Shown piece after piece: positions 1 to 7,830 of a DNA stretch of 36,033 nt; position 1 is the first letter of the stretch, and each line of letters begins with the position of its first letter. The stretch is taken from positions 1-36,033 of the forward strand of contig FR889346.1 in NCBI GenBank assembly GCA_000432895.1. Direction: 5' to 3'. Below the pieces are notes generated by a model. That model made no database searches. It had not been told where the DNA came from and worked only from the letters and a program-made list of their open reading frames with translations. The stretch is from Firmicutes bacterium CAG:449. GTDB taxonomy: Bacteria; Bacillota_I; Bacilli_A; RFN20; CAG-449. A program made the translations under genes and the position numbers.

Positions 1-11
1 AAAAAAAACAT

Positions 12-39
12 TTACACATTTTTCTCTTGTTCTTAAAAT
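12..39 (+). promoter_or_regulatory. weak candidate promoter of the first gene
   Basis: TTACAC (12-17) and TAAAAT (34-39) are separated by 16 bases, followed 26 bases later by the TTG start with its GGGGTGAT ribosome binding site (53-60). The match to a sigma-A promoter is only moderate and the region is AT-rich, so a chance match is possible. Confidence 0.3.
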
Positions 40-64
40 AATAAATAATTTTGGGGTGATTTAA

Positions 65-2089
65 TTGAAAGATACCATAAAAGAAGATAATTACGAATGT
101 AATTTCAATTGTGAAAAAGATCTTTATAAATATTTTATCCATATTTTAGATGGCTATGATTTAATTGATTTTTTAGAAAAATTAAGTTGCCTTAGAATAT
201 TTATTAAAACAAGCTTTCTTATTTGCAAAGATGATGATAGAAATTATTTAAACCAATTATTTGACAAAGGTTTTTGTTTCTTTTTCCCATTTTTACTATG
301 CTTTAAAATTAATCAAGGTAATAAAAAAATAGATTATGAAACGATTCATGATATTTGTAAAAAAATAACTGATTTTTTATTAATTGAAAAGTTAAATTGT
401 GATGAAATTGATGAAGAAAATGTTGAAAAAATTGATTATATTCAAAATAATTTGACAGATTTATTTGGTAATTCTAAGAGAGTTCCAGTAGGGTATGTGT
501 TGCAATATGAAAACGATTTAATAAAAAGTAAATATAATGTCACTACAGACCAATTACTTGAAGAATTAATTGATATATTTCAAAATAAAACATATATTCC
601 AATTAATGTCAAAAAGGGTATAACAATAAGTGAGTTTATAAACAAATTTGATTTTTATATTAATGTTCAAAATTTTGCAATAAAAAAAGATTTTGCATCA
701 TATAACTTATGTAATGATTTGGCAGTTGAGTTTGGTGAATTAGATTCTAATCAATTTAAAATATCAAATCCATTATCAGTGATAAATATATCTAGAAAAT
801 TATTTATTAAAAAAAATGGTGTCTTGTACAATATATGTGATGATTTAATTTGTGGGAGATTAAATAGATCTATTGAATCACTTTTTTTTACACAACAAGA
901 AAAAGTAACATGGCAAAAAAATTACAAGGTAGGTACAGAAGAAATTATTAAAGATCTATTTGAACATTATTTGTGTGGCGGAACTTATTATGAGAATAGT
1001 TATTATAAAGATAAAAATGGAAATTTGTGTGAAAATGATGGATTATTTATTTATCATAATTTTGTTTTTTTTATTGAAATTAAAGGGACAAAATTCAACC
1101 CTGATCCAGTAAGAGAAAATACTACTAATGTAAAATTTTCATATAATGATGTTGTAAATCGAGTAAAAAATCAAACTTTAAGAATAATGGAACAAATTGA
1201 TTTTGTTAATGATTTTCTTATTTTAGATTCTCACGGAAGTAAAATTTTAGGTAAAATTGAAAATATCAAGCAAAAGAAAATAATAGGTTTATGCATTTAT
1301 TTTGAAGATATTGGAACTTTTCTTGCAGATTTATCAAAAGAAAAAGAGAAAATAATACATATTTCTTTTTATGATTTGGTAATTGTTTTTAACTATATAG
1401 AAAACCCTTTTTTGATAATTAAATACTTGCTAGAAAGAAGTGAACCAATAAAAGATAAAAGATTCTACCTTAATGATGAAATGCAGTTTTTAAGTTTATT
1501 TAGGACATGCATTCATTTAAATTCTTATATAAATAACCAGGAACTACCTAAAGATTCTAATATAGGAGACATCTTTTTCCCTAATGATGAATTTGGAATG
1601 GAAATAGAATTATACTTTATTGGTGCGATATCTAAACCTAAAATAGAAATTAATGATTTAATATTGAGAATTATAACCACTTTAGATTATGCAAAAATTG
1701 ATGATAATCTTTTTGCTGGATTATTTCATTTGCTATGTGAATCAATAGAAAACTGGTCTAAGTTAGAAAATAAATATAAAGAAAAAAATAATAATAAAGT
1801 TAGATTACCATTAACATTTGCCTTTATTAATAATAAAAATGAAGGTTATGCAATAATGATTATTTCACAAGGACATAATCCATATCAAAAGAAACAAAGT
1901 TTAGCTTATATAAAAAGATATTTTGAATATAGAAAAAATGTTGATAAAGTATATTTAGTTTCTATTGGGAAAAAATATAGTGAGTACAAATTTTTTAACA
2001 GAGCAGATGAATCAGTGAGAACTATAAATGATAAAGAACTATTATCGGATATTGATTTTGATATTATTCAACATGATCATTTTGATTGA
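65..2089 (+). CDS. large hypothetical protein with PD-(D/E)XK-like nuclease signature
   Basis: A 674-residue protein starting at TTG, supported by GGGGTGAT at 53-60. I do not recognise a named family. The middle carries a pattern expected of a restriction-endonuclease-like fold: an acidic pair at E292/E293, D325 in a short hydrophobic strand, and E338-I-K340 at the end of another strand (motif FFIEIKGTKF), giving E...D...ExK. The rest is rich in I, N, K and F, with no signal peptide or clear membrane segment. It stands alone, with its own terminator, beside the phage regulator, where temperate phages often carry superinfection-exclusion or anti-phage cargo. Nuclease activity is inferred from the motif only; a defence role is a guess from position. 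It could equally be a host gene flanking the prophage. Confidence 0.6.
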   Translation: MKDTIKEDNYECNFNCEKDLYKYFIHILDGYDLIDFLEKLSCLRIFIKTSFLICKDDDRNYLNQLFDKGFCFFFPFLLCFKINQGNKKIDYETIHDICKKITDFLLIEKLNCDEIDEENVEKIDYIQNNLTDLFGNSKRVPVGYVLQYENDLIKSKYNVTTDQLLEELIDIFQNKTYIPINVKKGITISEFINKFDFYINVQNFAIKKDFASYNLCNDLAVEFGELDSNQFKISNPLSVINISRKLFIKKNGVLYNICDDLICGRLNRSIESLFFTQQEKVTWQKNYKVGTEEIIKDLFEHYLCGGTYYENSYYKDKNGNLCENDGLFIYHNFVFFIEIKGTKFNPDPVRENTTNVKFSYNDVVNRVKNQTLRIMEQIDFVNDFLILDSHGSKILGKIENIKQKKIIGLCIYFEDIGTFLADLSKEKEKIIHISFYDLVIVFNYIENPFLIIKYLLERSEPIKDKRFYLNDEMQFLSLFRTCIHLNSYINNQELPKDSNIGDIFFPNDEFGMEIELYFIGAISKPKIEINDLILRIITTLDYAKIDDNLFAGLFHLLCESIENWSKLENKYKEKNNNKVRLPLTFAFINNKNEGYAIMIISQGHNPYQKKQSLAYIKRYFEYRKNVDKVYLVSIGKKYSEYKFFNRADESVRTINDKELLSDIDFDIIQHDHFD

Positions 2090-2111
2090 TTTTATTTTTG
2101 CTTATATTAAG

Positions 2112-2138
2112 CACCATCTCATTGCGAATGGTGTTTTT
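2112..2138 (+). terminator. intrinsic terminator after the nuclease-like gene
   Basis: CACCAT (2112-2117) pairs with ATGGTG (2128-2133) and is followed by a T-run. It lies 22 bases after the stop codon and separates this gene from the ImmA-type gene. Confidence 0.75.
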
Positions 2139-2171
2139 CTTTACATTGCTATATGAAAGAGCCTCTTTGAA

Positions 2172-2180
2172 TGATATAAT
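2172..2180 (+). promoter_or_regulatory. extended -10 promoter of the ImmA/XRE gene
   Basis: TGATATAAT fits the extended -10 pattern TGnTATAAT; no good -35 box is visible. The leader that follows can fold: AAGTTA (2199-2204) with TAACTT (2232-2237), enclosing ACTAT (2210-2214) with ATAGT (2221-2225), and it ends at the AGGGGG ribosome binding site. Confidence 0.5.
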
Positions 2181-2255
2181 TAAATAGAAAAAAGAAACAA
2201 GTTAGGCCTACTATATCAAAATAGTTCTCTTTAACTTAGGGAAGGGGGCTTTTTT

Positions 2256-4106
2256 GTGCCTAAATACAGATCATTCACAGAATACTTGCAAGATAATTAT
2301 TACTATCAAATTAAGGAATCACTTTTAGAATTTGTAAAAGAAAATGGATTAAGAAATGAAGATAGTCAATTAATTAAATATGATGATTTTGATATTGTTT
2401 CTTTAAAGATTTATAGAGTTAATTTTACCAAGTCAGAATGCAGTAATGTTGAATTTGATTTTTATCTTAAAGCAATATTTTTAGTTAATAATGGCTTTGA
2501 TAGAACTGTAGATTCGTTTGTTGGAACTATGGCTGGATCATTTAGTAAAGGTTTTAAAGAAAAAGATAATGTTGATGTAACTGATGATAATCAATGTGAA
2601 GGTGTATTTACAAATGCTCTTGTACCTGTAATGCGTAAAGATGATTATGATAGATTTGCAACCAATTTCTTAAAACAATTTTATCCAGAAGCACTTGAAA
2701 CTCCAATGAAATTTGATATTGCAAAAGTGGCTAAAAGTAATGGACTTTGTTATTATTCAGCACCACTTGAAGATGATATTTTAGGTGTTACGTATTTTGC
2801 TGATGATAAAGCAGAAGTATATGATAAAGAAACTGGTGAAATAAAACTAATTGATGTTCATCCAGGGACTGTGCTTATTAGTTTAGACAAAATAGAAGAA
2901 CGAGGAATGGCAGTAACAAGAAATACTTTTGTACACGAAGCTGTTCACTGGTTCTTCCATAGAAATTATTTTGAACTCCAACAATTATTAGACAGTGAAA
3001 GAACAAGAACTGTATGTTATCGTGGTGCTTCTTACTATACAAATAGTGAGATTGAATGGATGGAAAAACAAGCAAGAGCATTAACTCCTAGAATACTTAT
3101 GCCTAAAAAGCCATTCTTACAAAAATATAGAGAAGTAAAAGAAGAAGTAGAAAATTGCGAAGAATATAATGACAAAATAAAAGTTATATCTGAAATAATT
3201 ATTCGCTTGGCTAAGTTCTTTGGCGTTTCAAAAGAATCAGTAAAATATAGATTAATTGATTTAGGAATTAGAACATCATCAGGTGTCTTTAATTATATTG
3301 ATGGTGAATATTTAAAACCATTTACTTTTAAATATAATTTTTTAAAGGATCATCAAACATTTATCTTAAGTTATCAGTCTTATTCTAGATTGATGGAAAA
3401 CAACCCAAGCATTAGACAAGCAGTGTTAGAGCAAAAGTTGATTTATGTAAATGGTATGTTAGTAGCAAATAATCCGAAGTATGTAAAAATAACAGGGAAA
3501 AGATGTTCATTAACAGATTATGCATTAAACAATGCCCATGAATGTGCTTTAGTATTTAACATTTATCATGATTTCGATGATACATTAAAAAGTAAAGATA
3601 AATGTTTCTTCTTGTTTTCTTCAACACACCATACAAATTTAAATGCAAGTGTATCTGAAGATCAATTATATGCGGTTTTAAATAATGTTGATGAAAACAA
3701 TCTTCACTTTCTTAATCATAGAAATAAAATACCATCTGATTTTGTTGGTACTCTTAAATATCATATGGATAAATGTCACTTTAATAAACAGGATTTGTCA
3801 TATGAATCTGATATTAATGAAAAATATATTTCACAAATTACAAATGGAAAAAGAAATCCAACAAAAATGGAAGTTATAAAAATGTCATTAGCTATGAAAT
3901 TATCATATCCTTATTTAACAGATATGCTTAGTAAAGCTGATGTGGGACAATTAAGTTCTTCTGGTTCTGATAATGCTGCATTACTTACTTGTTTATTGGT
4001 TAATGGAAGACGTGGATTGGAAGAAGCTTATAAAATGTTAAAGTCAATTGGCAGAGAATGCTTACTTGATCTATCAAAAAAGTATATTGAAGAAAGAAAT
4101 TTATAA
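2256..4106 (+). CDS. ImmA/IrrE-family metallo-endopeptidase with C-terminal XRE helix-turn-helix
   Basis: A 616-residue protein starting at GTG, with AGGGGG 8 bases upstream. H227-E-A-V-H231 is the zinc HExxH motif, and the following helix (EKQARALTPRILMP, about 270-284) gives the E and the LMP ending usual in ImmA/IrrE proteins. Next comes a small helix-turn-helix (LAKFFGVSKESVKYRLIDLG) common in this family. Residues about 500-565 form a Cro/CI-type helix-turn-helix with the recognition helix around YISQITNGKRNPT. ImmA proteins cleave or inactivate phage-type repressors. Here protease and DNA-binding modules are in one chain, and no separate CI or Cro gene is in the window, so this protein may act as a self-contained regulator. 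The family is clear; the regulatory role is inferred. Confidence 0.85.
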   Translation: MPKYRSFTEYLQDNYYYQIKESLLEFVKENGLRNEDSQLIKYDDFDIVSLKIYRVNFTKSECSNVEFDFYLKAIFLVNNGFDRTVDSFVGTMAGSFSKGFKEKDNVDVTDDNQCEGVFTNALVPVMRKDDYDRFATNFLKQFYPEALETPMKFDIAKVAKSNGLCYYSAPLEDDILGVTYFADDKAEVYDKETGEIKLIDVHPGTVLISLDKIEERGMAVTRNTFVHEAVHWFFHRNYFELQQLLDSERTRTVCYRGASYYTNSEIEWMEKQARALTPRILMPKKPFLQKYREVKEEVENCEEYNDKIKVISEIIIRLAKFFGVSKESVKYRLIDLGIRTSSGVFNYIDGEYLKPFTFKYNFLKDHQTFILSYQSYSRLMENNPSIRQAVLEQKLIYVNGMLVANNPKYVKITGKRCSLTDYALNNAHECALVFNIYHDFDDTLKSKDKCFFLFSSTHHTNLNASVSEDQLYAVLNNVDENNLHFLNHRNKIPSDFVGTLKYHMDKCHFNKQDLSYESDINEKYISQITNGKRNPTKMEVIKMSLAMKLSYPYLTDMLSKADVGQLSSSGSDNAALLTCLLVNGRRGLEEAYKMLKSIGRECLLDLSKKYIEERNL

Positions 4107-4112
4107 AAAAAC

Positions 4113-4126
4113 GGAATTTGAATTCC
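4113..4126. promoter_or_regulatory. operator-like palindrome, copy 1
   Basis: GGAATTTGAATTCC is a near-perfect dyad 7 bases after the stop of the ImmA/XRE gene. It matches the palindrome at 4233-4246 at 13 of 14 positions. Two copies flanking a terminator in the gap between the regulator and the early genes suggest repressor binding; no binding data are implied. Confidence 0.5.
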
Positions 4127-4155
4127 AATAAAATACATATAAAACATATTAATTT

Positions 4156-4186
4156 GGCTTACTCAGAAATGGGTAGGTCTTTTTTT
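4156..4186 (+). terminator. intrinsic terminator after the ImmA/XRE gene
   Basis: A 9-bp stem (4156-4164 with 4171-4179, including three G-U pairs), a 6-base loop and seven T residues (4180-4186). It ends the regulator transcript before the early module. Confidence 0.8.
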
Positions 4187-4232
4187 ATGCTCAAAATTGT
4201 GAAAAATCATAACAAAATATCAATTTTTTAAT

Positions 4233-4246
4233 GGAATTTAAATTCC
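4233..4246. promoter_or_regulatory. operator-like palindrome, copy 2
   Basis: GGAATTTAAATTCC is a perfect 14-bp palindrome. It lies about 20 bases before a possible -10 (TATTAT, 4270-4275) that would start the early transcript, so a bound repressor could block that promoter. Confidence 0.55.
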
Positions 4247-4262
4247 TAAACAAATTCAAATC

Positions 4263-4509
4263 GTTCAATTATTATGTAGCTAAATTTAGAGAGTGATCGC
4301 TCTAATTTAGAATTATCTAGACTACTTGGAATTGCTAACCATATAGTAATCGCAACTGGATAATTCGAACAAATAAATCATCGCAGAACTTACTATTGCG
4401 AAGATAAGTACTGCAAACGAAATGGAAATCTAATGAAGACATCCATTATCTTTTGCTGTGCTTTCTTTTAGCAACTTTAGGTACTTGTTCCTTTTCGTCG
4501 AATGGATGT
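4263..4509 (+). ncRNA. candidate structured leader RNA or ncRNA of the early operon
   Basis: This fills the 418-base gene-free stretch 4107-4524 together with the palindromes and terminator. Visible helices are: GTTC (4263-4266) with GAAC (4367-4370); a hairpin CTAAATT-TAGAG / CTCTAATTTAG (about 4280-4310) with one bulge; AATTATC (4311-4317) with GATAATT (4359-4365); GCAGAACTTA (4383-4392) with TAAGTACTGC (4405-4414), one mismatch; and ACATCCATT (4439-4447) with AATGGATGT (4501-4509), perfect over 9 bp. The last arm ends 2 bases before the ribosome binding site of the next gene. GTTCAATTAT (4263-4272) could also pair with 4360-4370, an alternative to the 4311-4317 helix. I cannot match it to a known RNA family. 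A cis-acting leader is as likely as an independent RNA or an origin with stem-loops. Confidence 0.55.
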
Positions 4510-4524
4510 CGGAAGGGAACATAC

Positions 4525-4917
4525 ATGAAAATTATCTATCGTTTTTATGATGGAAAAATATCTGAAGTTGAAGTCGATGAAATGTTAGGATTGACCATTT
4601 CGGCAATGGAAAGAGAAACAGAAAACTACGAAAGAAAATGTAGATACTGGAACATAATGCGAATTGATTATGATGGTGCAGCAGTAGCTGATTATGACAC
4701 ACCAGCTTTGTATGTTGAAAGAAAAGAAGAACTAAAGAAAATAGATGAATTCTTTAAATTGCTTACACCGATACAAAGAAGAAGACTCCTTATTCGTTAC
4801 GATGATCCAAGTATTAGCTTGCGTGAAATAGCAAGAATGGAAGGAGTCGACATAAAGACAATTCGTGAATGTTTTGAAGCAATACAAAAGAAATATCTTA
4901 ATTTTTTCAAGAAGTAA
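4525..4917 (+). CDS. sigma-70 region 4-like DNA-binding protein
   Basis: 131 residues. The ATG at 4525 is preferred over an upstream start because GGAAGGGA (4511-4518) lies 6 bases before it and the upstream extension would run through the structured RNA. The C-terminal half (about 80-131) resembles sigma factor region 4: LTPIQRRRLLIRY, then a helix-turn-helix SISLREIARMEGVDIKTIRE, then a short helix. The N-terminal half has the layout seen in small sigma-like proteins of phages and integrative elements, with no region 2 for core binding visible. It probably regulates early phage transcription, or could be a DNA-binding accessory protein. It is the first gene of the early operon. Confidence 0.7.
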   Translation: MKIIYRFYDGKISEVEVDEMLGLTISAMERETENYERKCRYWNIMRIDYDGAAVADYDTPALYVERKEELKKIDEFFKLLTPIQRRRLLIRYDDPSISLREIARMEGVDIKTIRECFEAIQKKYLNFFKK

Positions 4918-4942
4918 CACCCCCTCAAATTAACAGCAAATT

Positions 4943-4987
4943 CTCCTAAAGGTGAAAAGGCAAGAAACGGCCATTTCAAAGGAGGAT
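4943..4987 (+). promoter_or_regulatory. leader hairpin with possible sequestration of the ribosome binding site
   Basis: TGAAAAGGC (4953-4961) pairs with GCCATTTCA (4970-4978), one mismatch, ending directly at the AAAGGAGGA ribosome binding site. CTCCT (4943-4947) could pair with AGGAG (4980-4984) around this hairpin and mask the site. Confidence 0.35.
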
Positions 4988-4993
4988 TAATAA

Positions 4994-5206
4994 ATGAAAA
5001 ATCTTAAAATTAACGTTTCAAAAAATCCTATGAATGATGCAATTGTTAATTACAAATCTGTAGGTGTCAAAAAGAAATTATTTTCAAAACTATTTGGTGA
5101 AAAAGCTAAAGTAGCGATTATAGTTCCTGGAAATTATGTAAAAAGTATTGAGATTAGTAATGCAAAAAGCGAGGAATTTGAAAATGGGACCAGAGAAGCA
5201 CAGTAA
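4994..5206 (+). CDS. small hypothetical phage protein
   Basis: 70 residues, with an excellent ribosome binding site (AAAGGAGGA, 4979-4987). Not recognised. It is basic in the middle (KKKLFSKLFGEKAK, about 26-39) and ends in an acidic tail; a short hydrophobic stretch (VAIIVPG) is too short to span a membrane. Its end overlaps the DUF2800 nuclease gene by 23 bases, so the two are probably translationally coupled, and a role in the recombination module is likely but unproved. Confidence 0.7.
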   Translation: MKNLKINVSKNPMNDAIVNYKSVGVKKKLFSKLFGEKAKVAIIVPGNYVKSIEISNAKSEEFENGTREAQ

Positions 5207-6359
5207 GAAATATGCTCCTAGTAAAAGTTCTATTTGGCTTAATTGTCCGCTTTCAACATTACTAAACGATGGAAGCAGTAATGAACCAAATGAAGCTAGT
5301 ATATTTGGAACGCAATGCCATGAATTAGGAGCAGCACTTATTTCAAAATCTTTAAATATTATTGACTATGAAAAAGAAAGTGAATCCATTGAAGAGATCA
5401 TAAAAAGACTAGATAAATACACACCAGAAATGCAAAGTCTTGCTGATTCTTACGCTAATTATGTAATTAATGTAGTCGATTTTGAAAAGCGAAGATCTAA
5501 TAGTGATCCTCTAGTAGTAGTTGAGCAATTTATAGATATGCCATTTGATGAAGATGCAGGTGGAACACTCGACTTTGGAATGATTAGTTCTTATAACGGA
5601 GGAACATTAACAATTATCGATTTAAAAACTGGAAGATTACCTGTGCTCGCTTTTAATAAAGACACTGGTCGCTTTAATACTCAATTAGGTCTTTATGCTC
5701 TCTATTTTTACAAAGAATATAAAGACATTTATCCAGTTAAAAATGTTCGATTGGTTATTTATCAACCAGTAATAAACAATACCAATGATTATGAAATGTC
5801 TATTAATGATTTGTTAGATTTTGAAACTAGTGTGGTTTTACCAGCAGTTGAAAGATCTAAATCAGATAATCCAGAAGCTATCAGTGGTGCTTATTGTAAG
5901 TATTGTTCAGCAAAAGCAATATGTGGTCAAAGAAATGATGATAATTCCAATGTTATAGCAGATATCAGTAAAAAGGTAGAAATGCTAACTGATGATGAAA
6001 TTGAAGAATTACTACCTAAACTTGATGAACTTATTCAATATGCCAATGATGTTAAAGAGTTTGCATTAAAACGAGCTATGAAAGGTCATAAATGGAAAGG
6101 CTTCAAATTAGTTCATGCAAAAGTGCAACGAAAAATTGGTGATGAAGAAGCAGTTATAAAAGTATTAAAAGACAATGGCTTTGATCCATATGCAAATCAA
6201 AAAATAGCGACAATAACAGAATTAACTAAAAGATTAGGAAAAGAAAAATTTAAGGAATTAGTTAATCCTTATATCACTATTCAAGAAGGTTCAATTTTGT
6301 TAGTACCTGAAGCAGACATTAGAGAAGAAACAAAGATCATAAATGAAGGAGATAAATAA
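5184..6359 (+). CDS. DUF2800 protein, Cas4/RecB-like PD-(D/E)XK nuclease with Fe-S cysteines
   Basis: 391 residues from the ATG at 5184, which has GAGGA at 5171-5175; a longer reading frame upstream has no suitable site. The PD-(D/E)XK core is D130 (GTLDFG) and D146-L-K148 (IDLKTGR). Four cysteines, C21, C238, C241 and C247, follow the C-(n)-C-x2-C-x5-C pattern of Cas4 and AddB-type Fe-S nucleases. DUF2800 proteins are phage-encoded and regularly precede a Sak4-like ATPase and DUF669, as here. The likely role is a 5'-3' exonuclease making single-stranded ends for phage recombination. Family assignment is strong; polarity is inferred. Confidence 0.85.
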   Translation: MGPEKHSKKYAPSKSSIWLNCPLSTLLNDGSSNEPNEASIFGTQCHELGAALISKSLNIIDYEKESESIEEIIKRLDKYTPEMQSLADSYANYVINVVDFEKRRSNSDPLVVVEQFIDMPFDEDAGGTLDFGMISSYNGGTLTIIDLKTGRLPVLAFNKDTGRFNTQLGLYALYFYKEYKDIYPVKNVRLVIYQPVINNTNDYEMSINDLLDFETSVVLPAVERSKSDNPEAISGAYCKYCSAKAICGQRNDDNSNVIADISKKVEMLTDDEIEELLPKLDELIQYANDVKEFALKRAMKGHKWKGFKLVHAKVQRKIGDEEAVIKVLKDNGFDPYANQKIATITELTKRLGKEKFKELVNPYITIQEGSILLVPEADIREETKIINEGDK

Positions 6360-6361
6360 TA

Positions 6362-7324
6362 ATGAAATTAAATATAGAATCAGGAATAAAAAAACGTGCA
6401 ATTAAATGCGTAATTATGGGTTGTGAAGGAATTGGTAAGTCTACATTGGCTGCCAAATTTCCTGAACCTTTATTCATAGACACCGAAAATGGTACAAGTA
6501 GTTTAAATGTTAGAAGAATCATCTGCAATAAATCTTGGACTGATTTAATTGAAATAGTTAATGAAGTTATCAAAGAACCATCAATTTGTAAAACTCTTGT
6601 TGTTGATACTGCTGACTGGGCTGAACAATTAGCTGAAGAATATGTTTGTAGCAAAAATAGAGTAGCATCAATTGAAGCAATAGCATATGGCAAAGGATAC
6701 ACATATGTTGCCGATGAATTTACCATACTTCTTAAATTATTAGATAAGTGTATTGATTTAGGATTAAACACAGTATTCACTGCACATGCAAAACCTAGAA
6801 AGTATGAACTACCAGAAGAACAAGGTCAATTTGATAGATGGGAAATGAAACTATCAAGACAAGTAGCTCCTTTATTAAAAGAATGGTGTGACATGCTATT
6901 GTTCTGTAACTATAAGACCTATGTGGTTACAACTGAAAATAATAAAAAGAAAGCTCAAGGGGGAAAGCGAGTAATGTATACAACTCATCAACCAACGTTC
7001 GATGCAAAAAACCGCTTTGGTTTGCCTGAAGAGTTAGATTTGGATTTCTCATCAATTGCTCATTTGTTTGCAACACAAAGCCCTGAAAAATGCCAAGTTT
7101 GTGAAACTAAACAAGTAGAAAGACCAACAATTACAAAACTTAAATCAATGATTTCAGAAGCTGGCGTTGATGAAGCTGATATTAAAAAGATAGTTGCCTT
7201 AAGAGGCCATTATAAAGAAGAAGATCCACTTGATTCCTACACTGATGATTTCATTACAAGATGGATGATTCCTAACTGGAAGAAAGTATTAGAAGCAATA
7301 AAAGAAAGTAAGGAGAGTAAATAA
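6362..7324 (+). CDS. phage P-loop ATPase, Sak4/RecA-like (AAA_24) recombination protein
   Basis: 320 residues, ATG at 6362 three bases after the previous stop and preceded by GAAGGAG. Walker A is G20-C-E-G-I-G-K26-S-T28, and a Walker B-like strand TLVVDTADW follows at about residues 80-88. The C-terminal third contains CQVCETKQ (a lone CxxC) and a helical tail. Sak4-type proteins are RecA-core-like ATPases that assist single-strand annealing in phage recombination, often with a partner single-strand binding protein; the adjacent nuclease and DUF669 genes fit that. It could also be annotated simply as an ATP-binding phage protein. Confidence 0.85.
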   Translation: MKLNIESGIKKRAIKCVIMGCEGIGKSTLAAKFPEPLFIDTENGTSSLNVRRIICNKSWTDLIEIVNEVIKEPSICKTLVVDTADWAEQLAEEYVCSKNRVASIEAIAYGKGYTYVADEFTILLKLLDKCIDLGLNTVFTAHAKPRKYELPEEQGQFDRWEMKLSRQVAPLLKEWCDMLLFCNYKTYVVTTENNKKKAQGGKRVMYTTHQPTFDAKNRFGLPEELDLDFSSIAHLFATQSPEKCQVCETKQVERPTITKLKSMISEAGVDEADIKKIVALRGHYKEEDPLDSYTDDFITRWMIPNWKKVLEAIKESKESK

Positions 7325-7326
7325 CT

Positions 7327-7818
7327 ATGGAAAATATAAATCAAAATATGGAAATGGACTGGAATGATACCATTTTAGAAGATGGGCAAGAGTTAGTTTT
7401 ATTAGATGAAGGCGACTATAACTTCATTGTTACTAATTTTGAAAGAGGTAGATTTCCAGGAGGACAAAAAATCCCTGCATGTAATAAAGCATCAATAACA
7501 GTTCAAGTAGAGACTGAAAAAGGATTATCAGTAATTAAATTTGATTTGCTTTTATATAGAAGCGTTGAATGGCGAATTTCATCATTCTTTAGATGCATTG
7601 GACAAAAGAAGCATGGTGAAAAAATAACTATGAATTGGAATCAAGTTATCGGTTCAAAAGGTAGAGCGCATATAACTCAACGAAAATACACTAATCAATA
7701 TGGCGAAGAAAAGACAATTAACGATATAGGTAGATTCATTGACTATGATCCAAAATTCTTTGCTACAGATACACAAGCTAATTATTCCGATATCAATACG
7801 GATGATCTCCCTTTCTAG
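7327..7818 (+). CDS. DUF669 protein, probable single-strand DNA-binding partner
   Basis: 163 residues starting 2 bases after the ATPase stop, in the same operon. The sequence matches the phage DUF669 family: an N-terminal MDWNDTILEDG, then a beta-rich core (YNFIVTNFERGRFPGG... ITVQVETEKG) and an acidic C-terminal tail ending DDLPF. An acidic tail ending in a hydrophobic tip is the hallmark of SSB-like proteins that recruit partners, so single-strand DNA binding is a reasonable inference. DUF669 itself has no firmly assigned activity. The MDWND motif recurs in the primase gene downstream. Confidence 0.8.
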   Translation: MENINQNMEMDWNDTILEDGQELVLLDEGDYNFIVTNFERGRFPGGQKIPACNKASITVQVETEKGLSVIKFDLLLYRSVEWRISSFFRCIGQKKHGEKITMNWNQVIGSKGRAHITQRKYTNQYGEEKTINDIGRFIDYDPKFFATDTQANYSDINTDDLPF

Positions 7819-7830
7819 TGAGGTTTATAT

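Noticed and set aside
4263..4509. ROOL, GOLLD or a group I intron
   Set aside because: It is too short for the large phage RNAs, and I cannot find the conserved core of a group I intron.
6337..6780. 147-codon minus-strand frame opposite the Sak4-like ATPase
   Set aside because: It lies wholly across coding sequence with clear motifs, and no minus-strand gene is supported anywhere in the window.
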